64,000 nucleotides of DNA from Aliarcobacter sp. (GTDB lineage: Bacteria; Campylobacterota; Campylobacteria; Campylobacterales; Arcobacteraceae). The notes beneath the pieces were generated by a model. It saw nothing but the letters and a program-made list of their open reading frames with translations, did not search any database and was not told where the DNA came from. The stretch covers positions 21,982 through 85,981 of the forward strand of contig JAQVLW010000004.1 in NCBI GenBank assembly GCA_028703945.1, written 5' to 3'. The position numbers and the translations under genes were made by a program. Shown here one piece after another: positions 1 through 9,380 of the stretch; the first letter of the stretch is position 1; each line of letters opens with the position of its first letter.

Positions 1-150
1 ATTTTGTGCATATTTTGTTTGCATAAAATACATTTCAAAAAAAACTTCAATTAAAAATGATAAAAAAATAAACCAGAACCAAAAAACAACAACTAAAGAA
101 GTTTCTCCATTTATTAGTTTAAAAAAATAGTTTTTATTTATTGATGACAT
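1..150 (-). CDS. Small membrane protein, partial (C-terminus outside window)
   Basis: An open frame begins with ATG at 150-148 and runs off the left edge, giving at least 50 residues. An AGGG-type ribosome site lies just upstream. The protein starts MSSINKNYFFKLINGE and then has one strongly hydrophobic, aromatic-rich segment (about residues 20-40), so it is probably an inner-membrane protein. It starts 8 bases after the stop of the TonB-like gene and is very likely in the same transcript. I do not recognise the family well enough to name it; the N-terminus resembles small uncharacterised membrane proteins. Confidence 0.6.
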   Translation of the reverse strand, partial: MSSINKNYFFKLINGETSLVVVFWFWFIFLSFLIEVFFEMYFMQTKYAQN

Positions 151-158
151 TTTTTCCC

Positions 159-887
159 TTAGTATAATCTATATTGTACATTGAATCTTAGTTTTGTTGA
201 TGTTTGAGGTTTTGGATAATCTTTATATGCAATCTCTATTAATTCCACGGAATAATCATCTAAAACAGCGTATCCAGAGGAATCTATCACTTTTAATCCC
301 GTAATACTTCCATCTGGATGAAACATAAACTCAATAACATTTACTCCACCAATTCTAAGTTTTGCAGCAAGTGGTGGATAACCTAATCTATTTAAAACTC
401 TTTGAGTAATAGTTTGAAAATTAGTTAGATTTTTTTCTAAATATGCTTTTTGAACTTTTGTAAACTTATCATATTCTTCTCCGTATAATTTTTGAAGTTC
501 ATTTAAAATTTCTTTATTTATAGGTTGTTTTTGAGATAAGAAATCTTCCAATGTTTTATCTTGAAGAGATTCTTTTTTATTTACAATTTGTTCATTTAAT
601 ACTTTTTTTTGTAATTCTTTTGATTTTTCAAAATCTATTTTTTTATTATTCTCAACTTTTTTTTGAATCTCTTTTTTTACTACTACTTCTTTTTGAATTT
701 CTGGAAGTTCAACTTTTTTTTCAATTATAGGTTCTTCTTTTTTTAATTTTATAAATTTTACATCAGATTTTTTTATAACTTCTTGTTTAATTTGATTATT
801 TTTCTTAAATTCATCATTATTATATTTCTTAAATAGAAAAAAATGTAAAGATATTGAAATAATAAAGGCTAGGATAATAATTTTCAT
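159..887 (-). CDS. TonB-family energy transducer (periplasm-spanning)
   Basis: The layout is typical of TonB: one N-terminal membrane anchor (about residues 2-19), a long Lys/Glu-rich linker (about 25-125) and a C-terminal TonB_C fold with a GYPPLAAKLRIGGVNVIEF stretch, an SSG turn and a late YPKP. TonB couples the ExbBD proton-motive complex to outer-membrane receptors. No exbB or exbD is adjacent. I place the start at ATG 887 rather than the TTG at 905, because a TATAAT box lies between them and translation from 905 would have to begin upstream of transcription. The linker is rich in Lys and Glu rather than Pro, which is unusual but not unheard of in TonB paralogues. Confidence 0.78.
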   Translation of the reverse strand: MKIIILAFIISISLHFFLFKKYNNDEFKKNNQIKQEVIKKSDVKFIKLKKEEPIIEKKVELPEIQKEVVVKKEIQKKVENNKKIDFEKSKELQKKVLNEQIVNKKESLQDKTLEDFLSQKQPINKEILNELQKLYGEEYDKFTKVQKAYLEKNLTNFQTITQRVLNRLGYPPLAAKLRIGGVNVIEFMFHPDGSITGLKVIDSSGYAVLDDYSVELIEIAYKDYPKPQTSTKLRFNVQYRLY

Positions 888-893
888 AGCGCG

Positions 894-899
894 ATTATA
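894..899 (-). promoter_or_regulatory. -10 box of the TonB-like gene, six bases before ATG
   Basis: On the minus strand TATAAT is followed by CGCGCT and then ATG at 887. The expected transcription start falls on or next to the start codon, so the mRNA would be leaderless or nearly so. No TTGACA-like -35 is visible, as is common in Campylobacterota. Confidence 0.6.
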
Positions 900-937
900 G
901 TACAATTACGCTAATAAATGATTAATAGGAATATAGA

Positions 938-2218
938 ATGTTTAATAAATCAATAAAAGCTTATGAAGAAGCTTGTGAAGTAATTCCAGGAGGAGTTGAT
1001 TCACCTGTTCGCGCTTTTAAAAGTGTTGGAGGAACTCCACCTTTTATAGAAAAAGGTGAGGGTGCTTATTTATTTGATATAGATGGAAATAAGTATTTAG
1101 ATTTTGTACAAAGTTGGGGACCACTTATTTTTGGTCATTGTGATAAAGATATTGAAAATGCAGTGATTGAAACTGCAAAAAAAGGTTTATCTTTTGGAGC
1201 TCCTACAATTCTTGAAACACAACTAGCAAATGAAATTGTTGATATGTTTGATAATATAGATAAAGTTAGATTTGTTAGCTCAGGAACTGAGGCTGTAATG
1301 TCTGCAATTAGACTAGCACGTGGAGTTACAGGAAAAAATGATATTATAAAATTTGAGGGTTGTTATCATGGACACTCTGATTCACTTTTAGTACAAGCTG
1401 GTTCTGGAATGGCAACATTTGGAAGCCCAAGTAGTCCTGGAGTTCCAGCTGATTTAACAAAACATACTTTAATTTGCGAATATAATAATATTGAAAATCT
1501 AAAAAAATGTTTTGCTGATAGTTCTGATATTGCTTGTATTATTATTGAGCCAATCGCTGGAAATATGGGATTAGTTCCAGCAGATGAAGAGTTTTTAAAA
1601 GCTTGTAGAGAGCTTTGTGATGCTAATAATACTCTATTGATTTTTGATGAAGTAATGTCAGGGTTTAGAGCTTCTTTAAAAGGTGCGAGTGGAATTTCAA
1701 AAATAAAAGCTGACATAATTACTTTTGGAAAGGTAATTGGTGCTGGAATGCCTGTTGGTGCATTTGCTGCAAATAAAAAAATAATGGGATATTTAAGTCC
1801 TGATGGAACTGTTTATCAAGCTGGAACTCTAAGTGGAAATCCTGTTGCAATGGCAGCTGGATTGGTGAGTTTACGAAAATTAAAAGCAAATCCTGAGATT
1901 TATGATGATTTAAGCGCTAAAGCTTTAAGGTTAGTAAATGGTTTAAAAGAAATAGCTACAAAAAATGATATTTCTTTGCAAGTGAATACAAGAGGAAGTA
2001 TGTTTGGTTTTTTCTTTTGTGAAAAAGAACCTAAAAACTTTAAAGAAGTAGGTCTTTGTGATTTTAAAAGATTTGCAACATTTCATCATGAAATGTTAAA
2101 AAAAGGTTTTTATTTTGCTTGTTCACAATATGAAACTGGTTTTATTTGTACAAAAATTACAAATGAAGATATTGATGCTTGTCTTAATGCAGCATCAGAA
2201 ATAATGAAAAAATTATAA
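938..2218 (+). CDS. hemL: Glutamate-1-semialdehyde 2,1-aminomutase
   Basis: HemL converts glutamate-1-semialdehyde to 5-aminolevulinate in the C5 route to tetrapyrroles; it is a cytoplasmic PLP enzyme. The 426-residue length is standard. Visible signatures are an N-terminal [12 protein letters not shown], an [15 protein letters not shown] helix, a [16 protein letters not shown] loop, FDEVMSGFR before the cofactor site, and the PLP lysine K265 in [22 protein letters not shown] ribosome site precedes the ATG. It is followed after 14 bases by ppnP and forms the head of a short plus-strand operon. Haem supply connects it functionally with hemH at 42.6 kb, although the two are unlinked. Confidence 0.97.
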   Translation: MFNKSIKAYEEACEVIPGGVDSPVRAFKSVGGTPPFIEKGEGAYLFDIDGNKYLDFVQSWGPLIFGHCDKDIENAVIETAKKGLSFGAPTILETQLANEIVDMFDNIDKVRFVSSGTEAVMSAIRLARGVTGKNDIIKFEGCYHGHSDSLLVQAGSGMATFGSPSSPGVPADLTKHTLICEYNNIENLKKCFADSSDIACIIIEPIAGNMGLVPADEEFLKACRELCDANNTLLIFDEVMSGFRASLKGASGISKIKADIITFGKVIGAGMPVGAFAANKKIMGYLSPDGTVYQAGTLSGNPVAMAAGLVSLRKLKANPEIYDDLSAKALRLVNGLKEIATKNDISLQVNTRGSMFGFFFCEKEPKNFKEVGLCDFKRFATFHHEMLKKGFYFACSQYETGFICTKITNEDIDACLNAASEIMKKL

Positions 2219-2232
2219 AAAAAGGAATAAAA

Positions 2233-2550
2233 ATGCCAACAATTAAAAATGTAGAATTAACAAAAAAAGCAAATATCTATTTTGATGGAAATGTTACAAG
2301 TAGAAGTTTTATAGACGAAAATGGTGTTAAAAAAACATTAGGAATTATGATGCCAGGAGAGTATACTTTTGGAACAAATGATGCTGAACATATGGAAATT
2401 ATTGCAGGTCGTGTTGAAGTATTAATAGCTAGTGGTGATAGTAACTGGAAAACAATTGATGCTGGTGGATCTTTTGAAGTTCCTGCAAATTGTAGTTTTG
2501 ACATAAAAGTATTAGAAATAACAGATTATTGTTGTACTTTTATAAATTAA
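2233..2550 (+). CDS. ppnP: Pyrimidine/purine nucleoside phosphorylase (YaiE/PpnP family)
   Basis: A 105-residue single-domain cupin of the DUF1255 family, which catalyses phosphorolysis of several purine and pyrimidine nucleosides. Diagnostic stretches are the N-terminal VELTKKANIYFDGNVTSR, the TLGIMMPGEYTF strand pair, EHMEIIAGRVEVLI and the C-terminal GGSFEVPANCSFDIKV. The gene sits 14 bases after hemL with an AAAGGAA ribosome site and 14 bases before the next gene, so it is co-transcribed. Its presence between hemL and an AtpZ-like gene shows no obvious pathway link. Confidence 0.9.
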   Translation: MPTIKNVELTKKANIYFDGNVTSRSFIDENGVKKTLGIMMPGEYTFGTNDAEHMEIIAGRVEVLIASGDSNWKTIDAGGSFEVPANCSFDIKVLEITDYCCTFIN

Positions 2551-2564
2551 ATTGGGTTTATTAA

Positions 2565-2879
2565 ATGGAAGATAACAACACGAATAAACCAAAACACCAA
2601 GATAAAATAGTTGCTCTTGATAGTTTATCTTTAGGTATTTCTATTGTTGCTGCTATTATCATAGGTTTTGGTATTGGTTATGGTTTAAAACAATTAACTG
2701 GATATACATGGACTTTATGGCTTGGTATTGCATGGGGAATTGCAGCCGCAATTGTAAATGTTTATAGAGCATATAAAAGAGCTCAAAAAGTGTATGAAGG
2801 TATGGAAAACGACCCAAGATATGCTTATCGAGCAAAATATGGAGATAAATCTTTTGATAAAGATGATGATGAAGATTAA
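2565..2879 (+). CDS. AtpZ/AtpI-type membrane protein
   Basis: A 104-residue protein with a polar N-terminus, two membrane spans (about residues 24-43 and 50-69) rich in Gly, and a charged tail ending in an Asp-rich stretch. The pattern SLGISIVAAIIIGFGIGYGLKQLTGYTWTL is typical of the AtpZ/AtpI family, small proteins associated with assembly of F-type ATP synthase or with Mg uptake. The atp operon itself is not in this window. The gene overlaps the following membrane-protein gene by 11 bases. Confidence 0.7.
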   Translation: MEDNNTNKPKHQDKIVALDSLSLGISIVAAIIIGFGIGYGLKQLTGYTWTLWLGIAWGIAAAIVNVYRAYKRAQKVYEGMENDPRYAYRAKYGDKSFDKDDDED

Positions 2880-3420
2880 TCTAGAAATTCAAAAATTTGC
2901 AAAGGTCTTTATTCTTTTAGACTTTTGTATTATTTTGTATTATTTGTTTTTCCAAAATAAATTTTGGTTACTAAATACACAAGTTGCATTTATATCTTCT
3001 TTATTTATTATCATTGCCTCTTTTTTATCTTATAGAAAAAATATTCAAAATAGATTATCAAACCTTGATTTAAGCCAAATAAATGAGGGTGTTGATAGAG
3101 ATAAAATTGATGAAATAGATGACCCATATGATTTATATACGCAATATAAAGAGATACCAGAAGATGAGTTAACTACTGAAAAAATTAAAGAGATAATTAA
3201 TGATGAAAAATCAAAAGTAAAAAGAAATTCTTTTAAAAATACAATTTTTTCAGCGAGTGGATTTTTGTCAATCTATAGAATTTTAGGTTATGGAATTTTA
3301 ATATTTGGTTTTTTTGCTTTAAATAATAATAAAGTTTTTTTGCCAATTGCATTTATTATAGGATTAGGAATAGTTCCAATTGGAATTTTATTTTCAAAGC
3401 TTCTTGAAAAAAAGCTTTGA
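2869..3420 (+). CDS. Conserved membrane protein of unknown function
   Basis: I choose the ATG at 2869, inside the tail of the AtpZ-like gene; two in-frame ATGs at 2863 and 2866 are alternatives, while anything further upstream overlaps coding sequence with no ribosome site. The 183-residue product has two membrane spans near the N-terminus, an acidic cytoplasmic middle (VDRDKIDEIDDPYDLY) and two more spans at the C-terminus. No catalytic motif is visible. The overlap points to translational coupling with the AtpZ-like protein. The function cannot be assigned from sequence. Confidence 0.75.
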   Translation: MKINLEIQKFAKVFILLDFCIILYYLFFQNKFWLLNTQVAFISSLFIIIASFLSYRKNIQNRLSNLDLSQINEGVDRDKIDEIDDPYDLYTQYKEIPEDELTTEKIKEIINDEKSKVKRNSFKNTIFSASGFLSIYRILGYGILIFGFFALNNNKVFLPIAFIIGLGIVPIGILFSKLLEKKL

Positions 3421-3424
3421 AAAT
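3390..3424. terminator. Hairpin between convergent genes
   Basis: A 13-bp perfect stem (3390-3402 with 3412-3424) and a 9-base loop cover the end of the unknown membrane-protein gene and the gap to the convergent gene ending at 3425. A U-tract is poor in either direction, so termination efficiency is uncertain. Confidence 0.45.
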
Positions 3425-4105
3425 TTAAAGAATTAAAGGTAAATCAATTGTTACCTTAGAATCATCATAAGTTATGATAAAAGAGTTTGTCTCTTTTATA
3501 TTTAATGATGAAAAATCACTTTCTTCATTTGCTACAATCTCGACACTTATTAAAGAGTATTTTATATTATCGATTTTAATATACTCTCCAATTTTTAATA
3601 AAATAGAACAAGCTACATTATTTTTATTTTTAAAAACTTCAAAAACACTATTTAATGTTTTTATAAATGAACTTGCATCTAATTTAAATTCTGGAATTGA
3701 TGGGTCATAATTTTTTGTAAAATTAATATTATTTTTTATTTTGCTTGTTGAAATTGCTAAATCAACTAAAGTAAAGATATTTGTTGTATTGATATTTTTA
3801 ATGTTAAGTTTTGATTCTTTTTTCACCATAGCACTTTTATAAAGTTTCATATGTATTTCATCTTCATTTTCATAACTAATTGTTATTGCATAAAATGTAT
3901 AGTTTTTAATTGTTAAATCAATATAAGAAGTTAATGCTCCAAAAGTTTTTGGAGCATACGTTAATGCTAAATCAAAAAGCTCTTTTTGTTTAATTCTATT
4001 TAACAAAAATTGAGCTTCAGAATTTGAATAAATTATTTTTGAGCTAGATGAAAAAGATAAAATAGGATTTAAATCTAATTCAACCCACTCTTCAAAAAAA
4101 CTCAT
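3425..4105 (-). CDS. Unrecognised protein with PAS-like start and degenerate kinase-like end
   Basis: The 226-residue protein starts 4 bases after rpoD and probably shares its transcript. The N-terminal 60 residues (LNPILSFSSSSKIIYSNSEAQFLL) resemble a minimal PAS domain. The C-terminal part, from about residue 140 (KLDASSFIKTLNSVFEVFKNKNNV through to VTIDLPLIL), looks like the outline of a HATPase fold without N, G1 or G2 box motifs. No phospho-acceptor His is evident. It could be a relic of a PAS histidine kinase with a non-catalytic scaffolding role. This is inference from faint similarity only. Confidence 0.6.
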   Translation of the reverse strand: MSFFEEWVELDLNPILSFSSSSKIIYSNSEAQFLLNRIKQKELFDLALTYAPKTFGALTSYIDLTIKNYTFYAITISYENEDEIHMKLYKSAMVKKESKLNIKNINTTNIFTLVDLAISTSKIKNNINFTKNYDPSIPEFKLDASSFIKTLNSVFEVFKNKNNVACSILLKIGEYIKIDNIKYSLISVEIVANEESDFSSLNIKETNSFIITYDDSKVTIDLPLIL

Positions 4106-4109
4106 ATAA

Positions 4110-5990
4110 TTAACTTTCTACATAATTTTTAAGATTTTTACCAACTTTTGGATGCTTTAATTTCTTAATAGCACTAGATTCAATTTGTCTAACTCTTTCT
4201 CTTGTAACTGAAAGTTCTTTTCCAATTTCTTCTAGTGTTCTATCACTTGCATCTTCCATAAGACCAAATCTCATTCTAATAACTGCTTGTTCTCTCTCAT
4301 TCAGTTGTCCTAATATTTGATCAATTTGATTTTGTAAATCTTCTTTCATAATATTATCAACAGGAGTTGGAGCTTTTTCATCTGGAACAAAATCTCCAAA
4401 TTTACCATCATCATCGCTACCAATTGGGGCTTCAAGCGAAACAGGTTCTTTTGTGATCTTAATTACTTGTTTAACTTTATCAACAGGTAATCCAACTTCT
4501 TTTGCGATTTCATCAACATCAGGCTCTTTACCATTTTCTTGAATACCTTTTCTAATGATTTTATTAATTCTATTAATAGTTTCAATCATATGAATAGGAA
4601 TTCTAATAGTTCTTGCTTGATCCGCAATCGCTCTTGAAATTGCTTGTCTAATCCACCATGTTGCATAAGTAGAGAATTTATAACCTTTTTTATATTCAAA
4701 CTTATCAACAGCTTTCATAAGACCGATGTTTCCTTCTTGAATTAAGTCAAGGAATGGTAAACCTCTATTTGTATACCTTTTTGCAATAGATACAACAAGT
4801 CTAAGATTCGATTTTGCCATTCTTGTTTTAGAAGTATCAGTAATTTGTTTACCTCTTTTAATTTGTTCAAGAACATCTTTTAACTCTTCAGGTGCTAAAT
4901 CAAATCCACCTTTTGAAGCTTCTTTAGTTTGGAAAAGTTTTTTAATTTCCATATAAGAAGAAACCATCGTAGCTTCTGGAACCATTGATGTAATTTGTGC
5001 TTTTGTTAAATTTACAATGTTATCTAAAATCTTTTTATGATTTTTTAATAATGTTTCATTAAATAAAGGCAATTTATACTCTAATCTTTTTAATTCACCA
5101 TCAAAACCTGTATCAGATTTTAAAGCTGTTTCCATTGCTTTTACAATTTCAGTAATTAATTTAGAAGTTGGTCCTAAATCTAATAAAGCTTCTTTTAAAA
5201 TTCTTTTTTTGAATGCAACTGCAAGATTAAAAGTCATTTGATCTGTTTCGTCATCTGATTTTGCAGTTTCTTTAGCAGCAAATTTAAGCCAATCTTTTTT
5301 TGCTTTTTCTAGTATTTTAAATGCTTCAATAATAGTTTGAGCTCTTTTATCAAGTTTTTTTAACTTTTTAGCACTAGTTTTTTCACTATCTTCTTCATCA
5401 TCCAAAACTTCAGAATCTTCTTCTATAATTTCATCTTCAATTTCTTCTTCTTCTTCATTTTCAGAATCATCATCAAAATTTCTAAATAATTCTTTTACTT
5501 TTCTTTCTCTATTTACTAAAGGTTCTTTATATTCTAAAATGAAATCAATTAAGTAAGGTACATAACAAATAGCATCAAGAATAATATCTTCACCCATTTC
5601 AATTCTTTTAGAGATTTCAATCTCTTCTTCTTTAGTAAGTAATGGAATTTGTCCCATTTCTCTTAAATACATTCTAACAGGAGAATCTGATCTTGACCAC
5701 TCAAGTAACTCTTTATTTTTCAATAAATCGTAAACATCATCTTCATTTTCAATTAACTTTTCTCTTAATTCTTTTCTTTTTTTAGCTTCTTCAGCATTCA
5801 TTCTTTTTGCTTGTTCTTGAGAACTAATTACAGTTACATTGTATAACTGAATCAAAGCTAAAAGTTTTTTGATGTTTGGACCAGAAGGTGCTTTTGGAAA
5901 GATTTTAATAATTTTTTCATAAGTAAGTACTGATTCTTTGTACTCTTTTACTAATTGCTCAATAGTTTTATTTATATCTTTTACACTCAT
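4110..5990 (-). CDS. rpoD: Primary sigma factor RpoD (sigma-70)
   Basis: A 626-residue housekeeping sigma factor. Region 1.2 is seen at [17 protein letters not shown] (about 103-119), region 2 at [18 protein letters not shown] followed by the [13 protein letters not shown] helix that recognises the -10, region 3 at [14 protein letters not shown], and region 4 at the C-terminus with [20 protein letters not shown]. The variable non-conserved region carries an acidic stretch at residues 172-203, almost all Asp and Glu. The TATAAT boxes found across the window fit this sigma factor. A TATAAT box of its own lies 36 bases upstream of the start. Confidence 0.98.
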   Translation of the reverse strand: MSVKDINKTIEQLVKEYKESVLTYEKIIKIFPKAPSGPNIKKLLALIQLYNVTVISSQEQAKRMNAEEAKKRKELREKLIENEDDVYDLLKNKELLEWSRSDSPVRMYLREMGQIPLLTKEEEIEISKRIEMGEDIILDAICYVPYLIDFILEYKEPLVNRERKVKELFRNFDDDSENEEEEEIEDEIIEEDSEVLDDEEDSEKTSAKKLKKLDKRAQTIIEAFKILEKAKKDWLKFAAKETAKSDDETDQMTFNLAVAFKKRILKEALLDLGPTSKLITEIVKAMETALKSDTGFDGELKRLEYKLPLFNETLLKNHKKILDNIVNLTKAQITSMVPEATMVSSYMEIKKLFQTKEASKGGFDLAPEELKDVLEQIKRGKQITDTSKTRMAKSNLRLVVSIAKRYTNRGLPFLDLIQEGNIGLMKAVDKFEYKKGYKFSTYATWWIRQAISRAIADQARTIRIPIHMIETINRINKIIRKGIQENGKEPDVDEIAKEVGLPVDKVKQVIKITKEPVSLEAPIGSDDDGKFGDFVPDEKAPTPVDNIMKEDLQNQIDQILGQLNEREQAVIRMRFGLMEDASDRTLEEIGKELSVTRERVRQIESSAIKKLKHPKVGKNLKNYVES

Positions 5991-6025
5991 GTTTTTAGGG
6001 AATCCTCTTTTTAAGATGGTCGGAT

Positions 6026-6031
6026 ATTATA
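6026..6031 (-). promoter_or_regulatory. -10 box for rpoD
   Basis: TATAAT on the minus strand inside GGATATAATATCC, about 36 bases upstream of the rpoD ATG. The surrounding sequence is AT-rich with no clear -35. Confidence 0.55.
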
Positions 6032-6163
6032 TCCAAATTAGTTAAACAATTGATTAAAAACAAAAATTTAAACAAAAATTACTGTAAAATTAGTTAAAAT
6101 GCATTTTTTTGAAAATATTTATTTAATGAATTTTAAAATTTATTAAATTCAAGGACATATAAT

Positions 6164-6667
6164 ATGAATAAAATTACTGGAAAAGTATGGAATTTTGGCG
6201 CTAATATAGATACAGATATTATTATTGCAGCGAGATATTTAAATAGTTCAGATCCTGAACATTTAGCAAAATATGTTATGGAAGATGCAGATCCGGAGTT
6301 TCCTAAAAAGTTACAAAGAGGCGATATTATAGTTGCGGGTGAAAATTTTGGATGTGGTTCAAGTAGAGAACACGCACCAATCGCATTAAAAGCTGCTGGA
6401 GTTGCTGCTGTTGTTGCACCATCATTTGCAAGAATTTTCTATAGAAATGCTTTTAATATGGGATTACCAATATTTGAATTACCAGAGTCTTTAGAAATTA
6501 AAGAAGGTGAGGAAATTTCTATTGATTTAGATAATGGAAAAATTACAAATAATACTACAAATAAAACTTATGATTTTATTGCAATTCCGCCATTTATGCA
6601 AGAATTAATTGCAGCTGGTGGATTAATAAATTATGCAAAAGCTGAAATGGGAAGAGGAAATAAATAA
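6164..6667 (+). CDS. leuD: 3-isopropylmalate dehydratase small subunit
   Basis: LeuD with LeuC isomerises 2-isopropylmalate to 3-isopropylmalate in leucine synthesis. The 167-residue length matches the short archaeal/thermophile-type LeuD. Conserved features are [16 protein letters not shown] at the N-terminus, the substrate loop [14 protein letters not shown] (about 60-73) and the [16 protein letters not shown] core. leuB starts on the last base of the stop codon, showing translational coupling. leuC and leuA are not in this window. An AAGGA ribosome site precedes the ATG. Confidence 0.96.
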   Translation: MNKITGKVWNFGANIDTDIIIAARYLNSSDPEHLAKYVMEDADPEFPKKLQRGDIIVAGENFGCGSSREHAPIALKAAGVAAVVAPSFARIFYRNAFNMGLPIFELPESLEIKEGEEISIDLDNGKITNNTTNKTYDFIAIPPFMQELIAAGGLINYAKAEMGRGNK

Positions 6668-7734
6668 TGAAAAACTATAGAATATCAGTAATCAAAGGTG
6701 ATGGAATTGGTCCTGAAATTGTTGATGAAGCAATAAAAGTATTAAATGCTGTTTCTAAAAAATGTGGTTTTGAATTATCTTATAAAGAATATTTAATGGG
6801 TGGTATCGCTATTGATACAACAGGTGTTCCACTTCCACAAAAGACAGTTGATGGTGTTTTAGATTCTGATGCTTGTCTATTTGGTTCTATTGGTGGAGAG
6901 AAATGGGATACATTACCAAGAGAATTAAGACCTGAAACTGGACTTTTAAAGTTTAGAGAAGAAATGGGTGTTTATGCAAATTTAAGACCTGCTATTGTTT
7001 ATGATGAATTAGTTAATGCATCTACTTTAAAACCTGAAGTAATTCAAGGTTGTGACATTATGGTAGTACGTGAGCTTATTGGTGGAATTTATTTTGGTCA
7101 GCCAAGAGCAAATGATGGATTTAAAGCTTATAATACAATGGTTTATACAAAACCAGAAATTATAAGAATTGGTAAACAAGCATTTGAACTTGCAATGAAA
7201 AGAGATAAAAGAGTTTGTTCTGTTGATAAAGCAAATGTTTTAGAAGTTTCTCAACTTTGGAGAGATACTATGAATGAATTATCAAAAGATTATCCAGAAG
7301 TTACACTTTCTCATATGTATGTGGATAATGCAGCTATGCAACTTGTAAGAAATCCAAAACAATTTGATGTTATTGTAACTGGAAATATTTTTGGAGATAT
7401 TTTATCTGATACAGCTTCAATGGTTGTTGGTTCTATTGGATTGTTACCATCAGCTTCAACAGGAGATAAAACAGCAATTTACGAACCAATTCACGGTTCA
7501 GCTCCTGATATAGCAGGAATGGGAATAGCAAATCCAATTGCAACAATTTTAAGTGCTTCTATGATGTTAAAATATTCTTTTAATGAAGTAACAGCATCTG
7601 ATATGATAGAAAATGCAATAAAAGCCGCATTAAAAGATGGATATAGAACAAAAGACTTAGCTTCGTTTGATGCTAAAGAAGTTTTAAATACTACACAAAT
7701 GGGCGATTTAATCGTTAAATATATAAACAAATAG
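6667..7734 (+). CDS. leuB: 3-isopropylmalate dehydrogenase
   Basis: LeuB oxidatively decarboxylates 3-isopropylmalate using NAD in leucine synthesis. The 355-residue protein shows the family start [17 protein letters not shown], the substrate loop [30 protein letters not shown], the Lys/Asp site [15 protein letters not shown], the metal site [16 protein letters not shown] and the NAD-binding [18 protein letters not shown]. The start overlaps leuD by one base. A perfect hairpin begins at its stop codon and closes the operon. Confidence 0.98.
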   Translation: MKNYRISVIKGDGIGPEIVDEAIKVLNAVSKKCGFELSYKEYLMGGIAIDTTGVPLPQKTVDGVLDSDACLFGSIGGEKWDTLPRELRPETGLLKFREEMGVYANLRPAIVYDELVNASTLKPEVIQGCDIMVVRELIGGIYFGQPRANDGFKAYNTMVYTKPEIIRIGKQAFELAMKRDKRVCSVDKANVLEVSQLWRDTMNELSKDYPEVTLSHMYVDNAAMQLVRNPKQFDVIVTGNIFGDILSDTASMVVGSIGLLPSASTGDKTAIYEPIHGSAPDIAGMGIANPIATILSASMMLKYSFNEVTASDMIENAIKAALKDGYRTKDLASFDAKEVLNTTQMGDLIVKYINK

Positions 7735-7760
7735 TAAAAGAAGCTATATGCTTCTTTTAC
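7734..7760 (+). terminator. Hairpin after leuB
   Basis: An 11-bp perfect stem, GTAAAAGAAGC pairing with GCTTCTTTTAC around a TATAT loop, starts on the last base of the leuB stop. The U-rich part lies inside the right arm, so it should work in both directions. Confidence 0.6.
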
Positions 7761-7820
7761 CATCTTTAAATATAATTAATATTTTCTATGATAGTATTAA
7801 TCCAAAAATTGGATGATAAT

Positions 7821-8747
7821 ATGAATAAAAAATATAGATTAATTACAAGAAGTGATATGGATGGTTTAGTATGTGGAACTTTACTTACATATTTAGACAT
7901 TATTGATGAAATTATATTTGTTCACCCAAAAGATATGCAAGATGGAAAAATTGCTGTTACTTCAAATGATATTACTACAAATCTTCCTTATGTTGATGGT
8001 GTTTATTTAGCTTTTGATCATCATTATTCTGAAACATTAAGAAATGAAAAAAAAGATAATCATATTATAAATCCAAATGCTCCAAGTGCTGCACAAGTTG
8101 TTTATGATTATTATGATGGTGATAATGTTTTTCCTGGATATTTTACAAGTATGATGAATGGAGCAAATAAAGCAGATAGTGCTGATTTTATTGAGGATGA
8201 TATTTTAAATCCAAGAGCTTGGGCATTATTGAGTTTCTTAATGGATTCAAGAACGGGACTTGGAAGATTTAAAGATTTTAGAATTTCAAATTATCAACTT
8301 ATGATGGACTTAATTAAATATTGTGCAAAACATAATATTGATCAAATATTTGAACTCCCTGATATAAAAGAGAGGGTAGAATTATATTTTAAATATGAAA
8401 ATGAATTTAAAGAACAATTGAAAAAAGTTACAATAATTAAAGATAATTTATTAATAATTGATTATAGATATGAAGAAGTTATCTATCCTGGTAATAGATT
8501 TATGATTTATGCTATGTATCCAGAACAAAATATTTCAATTCATATTATGTGGGCAAAAGATAAAGAAAAGGTAGCTTTTAGTGTTGGAAAATCAATAATT
8601 AATAAAACTTCAAAAATAAATGTAGGTGAATTAATGCTTAAATATGGTGGTGGCGGTCATGAAGCAGCTGGTGGATGTCAGATTGATATAAATGATTCAG
8701 TTAATGTTTTAGAAGAGTTAACTAAACAAATTAATCTAGATAATTAA
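7821..8747 (+). CDS. DHH-family phosphoesterase (exopolyphosphatase-like)
   Basis: The DHH superfamily contains Mn-dependent phosphoesterases such as NrnA, RecJ and PPX1. Here the first metal motif is RSDMDGLVCG near residue 11, the DHH motif is FDHH near residue 70, and the C-terminal DHHA1 motif is YGGGGHEAAGGC. I choose ATG 7821 over the TTG/ATG codons near 7788 because a TATGAT -10-like element lies at 7787-7792 and GGAT precedes the ATG. The substrate (polyphosphate, oligonucleotide or cyclic dinucleotide) cannot be told from the sequence. It stands alone between two hairpins. Confidence 0.85.
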   Translation: MNKKYRLITRSDMDGLVCGTLLTYLDIIDEIIFVHPKDMQDGKIAVTSNDITTNLPYVDGVYLAFDHHYSETLRNEKKDNHIINPNAPSAAQVVYDYYDGDNVFPGYFTSMMNGANKADSADFIEDDILNPRAWALLSFLMDSRTGLGRFKDFRISNYQLMMDLIKYCAKHNIDQIFELPDIKERVELYFKYENEFKEQLKKVTIIKDNLLIIDYRYEEVIYPGNRFMIYAMYPEQNISIHIMWAKDKEKVAFSVGKSIINKTSKINVGELMLKYGGGGHEAAGGCQIDINDSVNVLEELTKQINLDN

Positions 8748-8770
8748 AAGAAGCTGTTAAAGCTTCTTTT
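8746..8770. terminator. Bidirectional terminator hairpin
   Basis: AAAAGAAGCT (8746-8755) pairs perfectly with AGCTTCTTTT (8761-8770) around a 5-base loop, followed by more T on the plus strand. It overlaps the stop codons of the convergent DHH and HIT genes and can serve both. Confidence 0.75.
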
Positions 8771-9119
8771 TTAAGTTTTGATAAAATTCTTTAAAAGAGG
8801 GTAAATTTAAATTTGCAACTCTTTGTTTTTTACCCCACATTGGTTCCGGAAAATATGAATCTTCTTCGAACCTTGCCATAATATGAAAATGTACATGAGG
8901 AACATAATTTCCAAAAGATGCAATATTTATTTTTTTTGGTTTAAAATAATCTAACATCTCTTTTTCAATTATGTCTAAGTATTTAAATATTTCTTGTTTT
9001 GTTTCATTATTACATTGTGAAAATTCTTTTATATTTTCAATTGTAAATATTTTTAACCAAGGTATTTCCGAATTTTCTATTTCAATTTTTATTAAGTCAT
9101 TCTTGTAAATTAAAGACAA
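8757..9119 (-). CDS. HIT-family protein (histidine-triad hydrolase)
   Basis: HIT proteins hydrolyse nucleotide phosphoramidates or dinucleoside polyphosphates. The triad is visible as HVHFH in YVPHVHFHIMARF. I place the start at TTG 9119-9117 because AAGGA precedes it by six bases and the frame upstream (to 9179) encodes an implausible Ile/Phe-rich extension. That gives 120 residues, the usual HIT length, starting LSLIYKNDLIKIEIENSEIP. The C-terminus is longer than a minimal HIT domain and carries EPMWGKKQRV. The substrate is unknown. Confidence 0.87.
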   Translation of the reverse strand: MSLIYKNDLIKIEIENSEIPWLKIFTIENIKEFSQCNNETKQEIFKYLDIIEKEMLDYFKPKKINIASFGNYVPHVHFHIMARFEEDSYFPEPMWGKKQRVANLNLPSFKEFYQNLKKKL

Positions 9120-9219
9120 AAGGAATCCTTTAAATATTTTTATATTTTGAAATATTACTATAATTTTTATTAAACACAATATTTAAAGTATATTCAACTA
9201 GCTTTAAGTAAAAATTAAT

Positions 9220-9225
9220 TATAAT
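9220..9225 (+). promoter_or_regulatory. -10 box of the rpmJ-rplQ ribosomal operon
   Basis: TATAAT lies about 155 bases upstream of rpmJ, and nothing coding lies between. The implied long leader holds an exact 17-base AT-rich direct repeat (9261-9277 and 9304-9320), each copy itself near-palindromic. A CCAACTC/GAGTTGG pair (9226-9232, 9284-9290) brackets the first copy. Leader-mediated control by a ribosomal protein is possible but unproven. Confidence 0.6.
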
Positions 9226-9380
9226 CCAACTCCATTTTTTCAACCACAGAAGAAGTTTTTATAAAATATTTTTATTTTATAAAGAGTTGGTTAAAGCTTA
9301 AAAATAAAATATTTTTATTTACTAATGCTTTTTCCTGTTGATTAATTGGCAATAACACAAATGAAAGAGGAGACAGGCTT

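Noticed and set aside
1366..1716. Antisense frame of 116 codons inside hemL
   Set aside because: It is a shadow of the conserved aminomutase gene, with no supporting start signals.
6058..6082. AACAAAAATT repeated twice upstream of leuD as a regulatory repeat
   Set aside because: It is low-complexity A/T sequence of the kind present in most intergenic gaps here.
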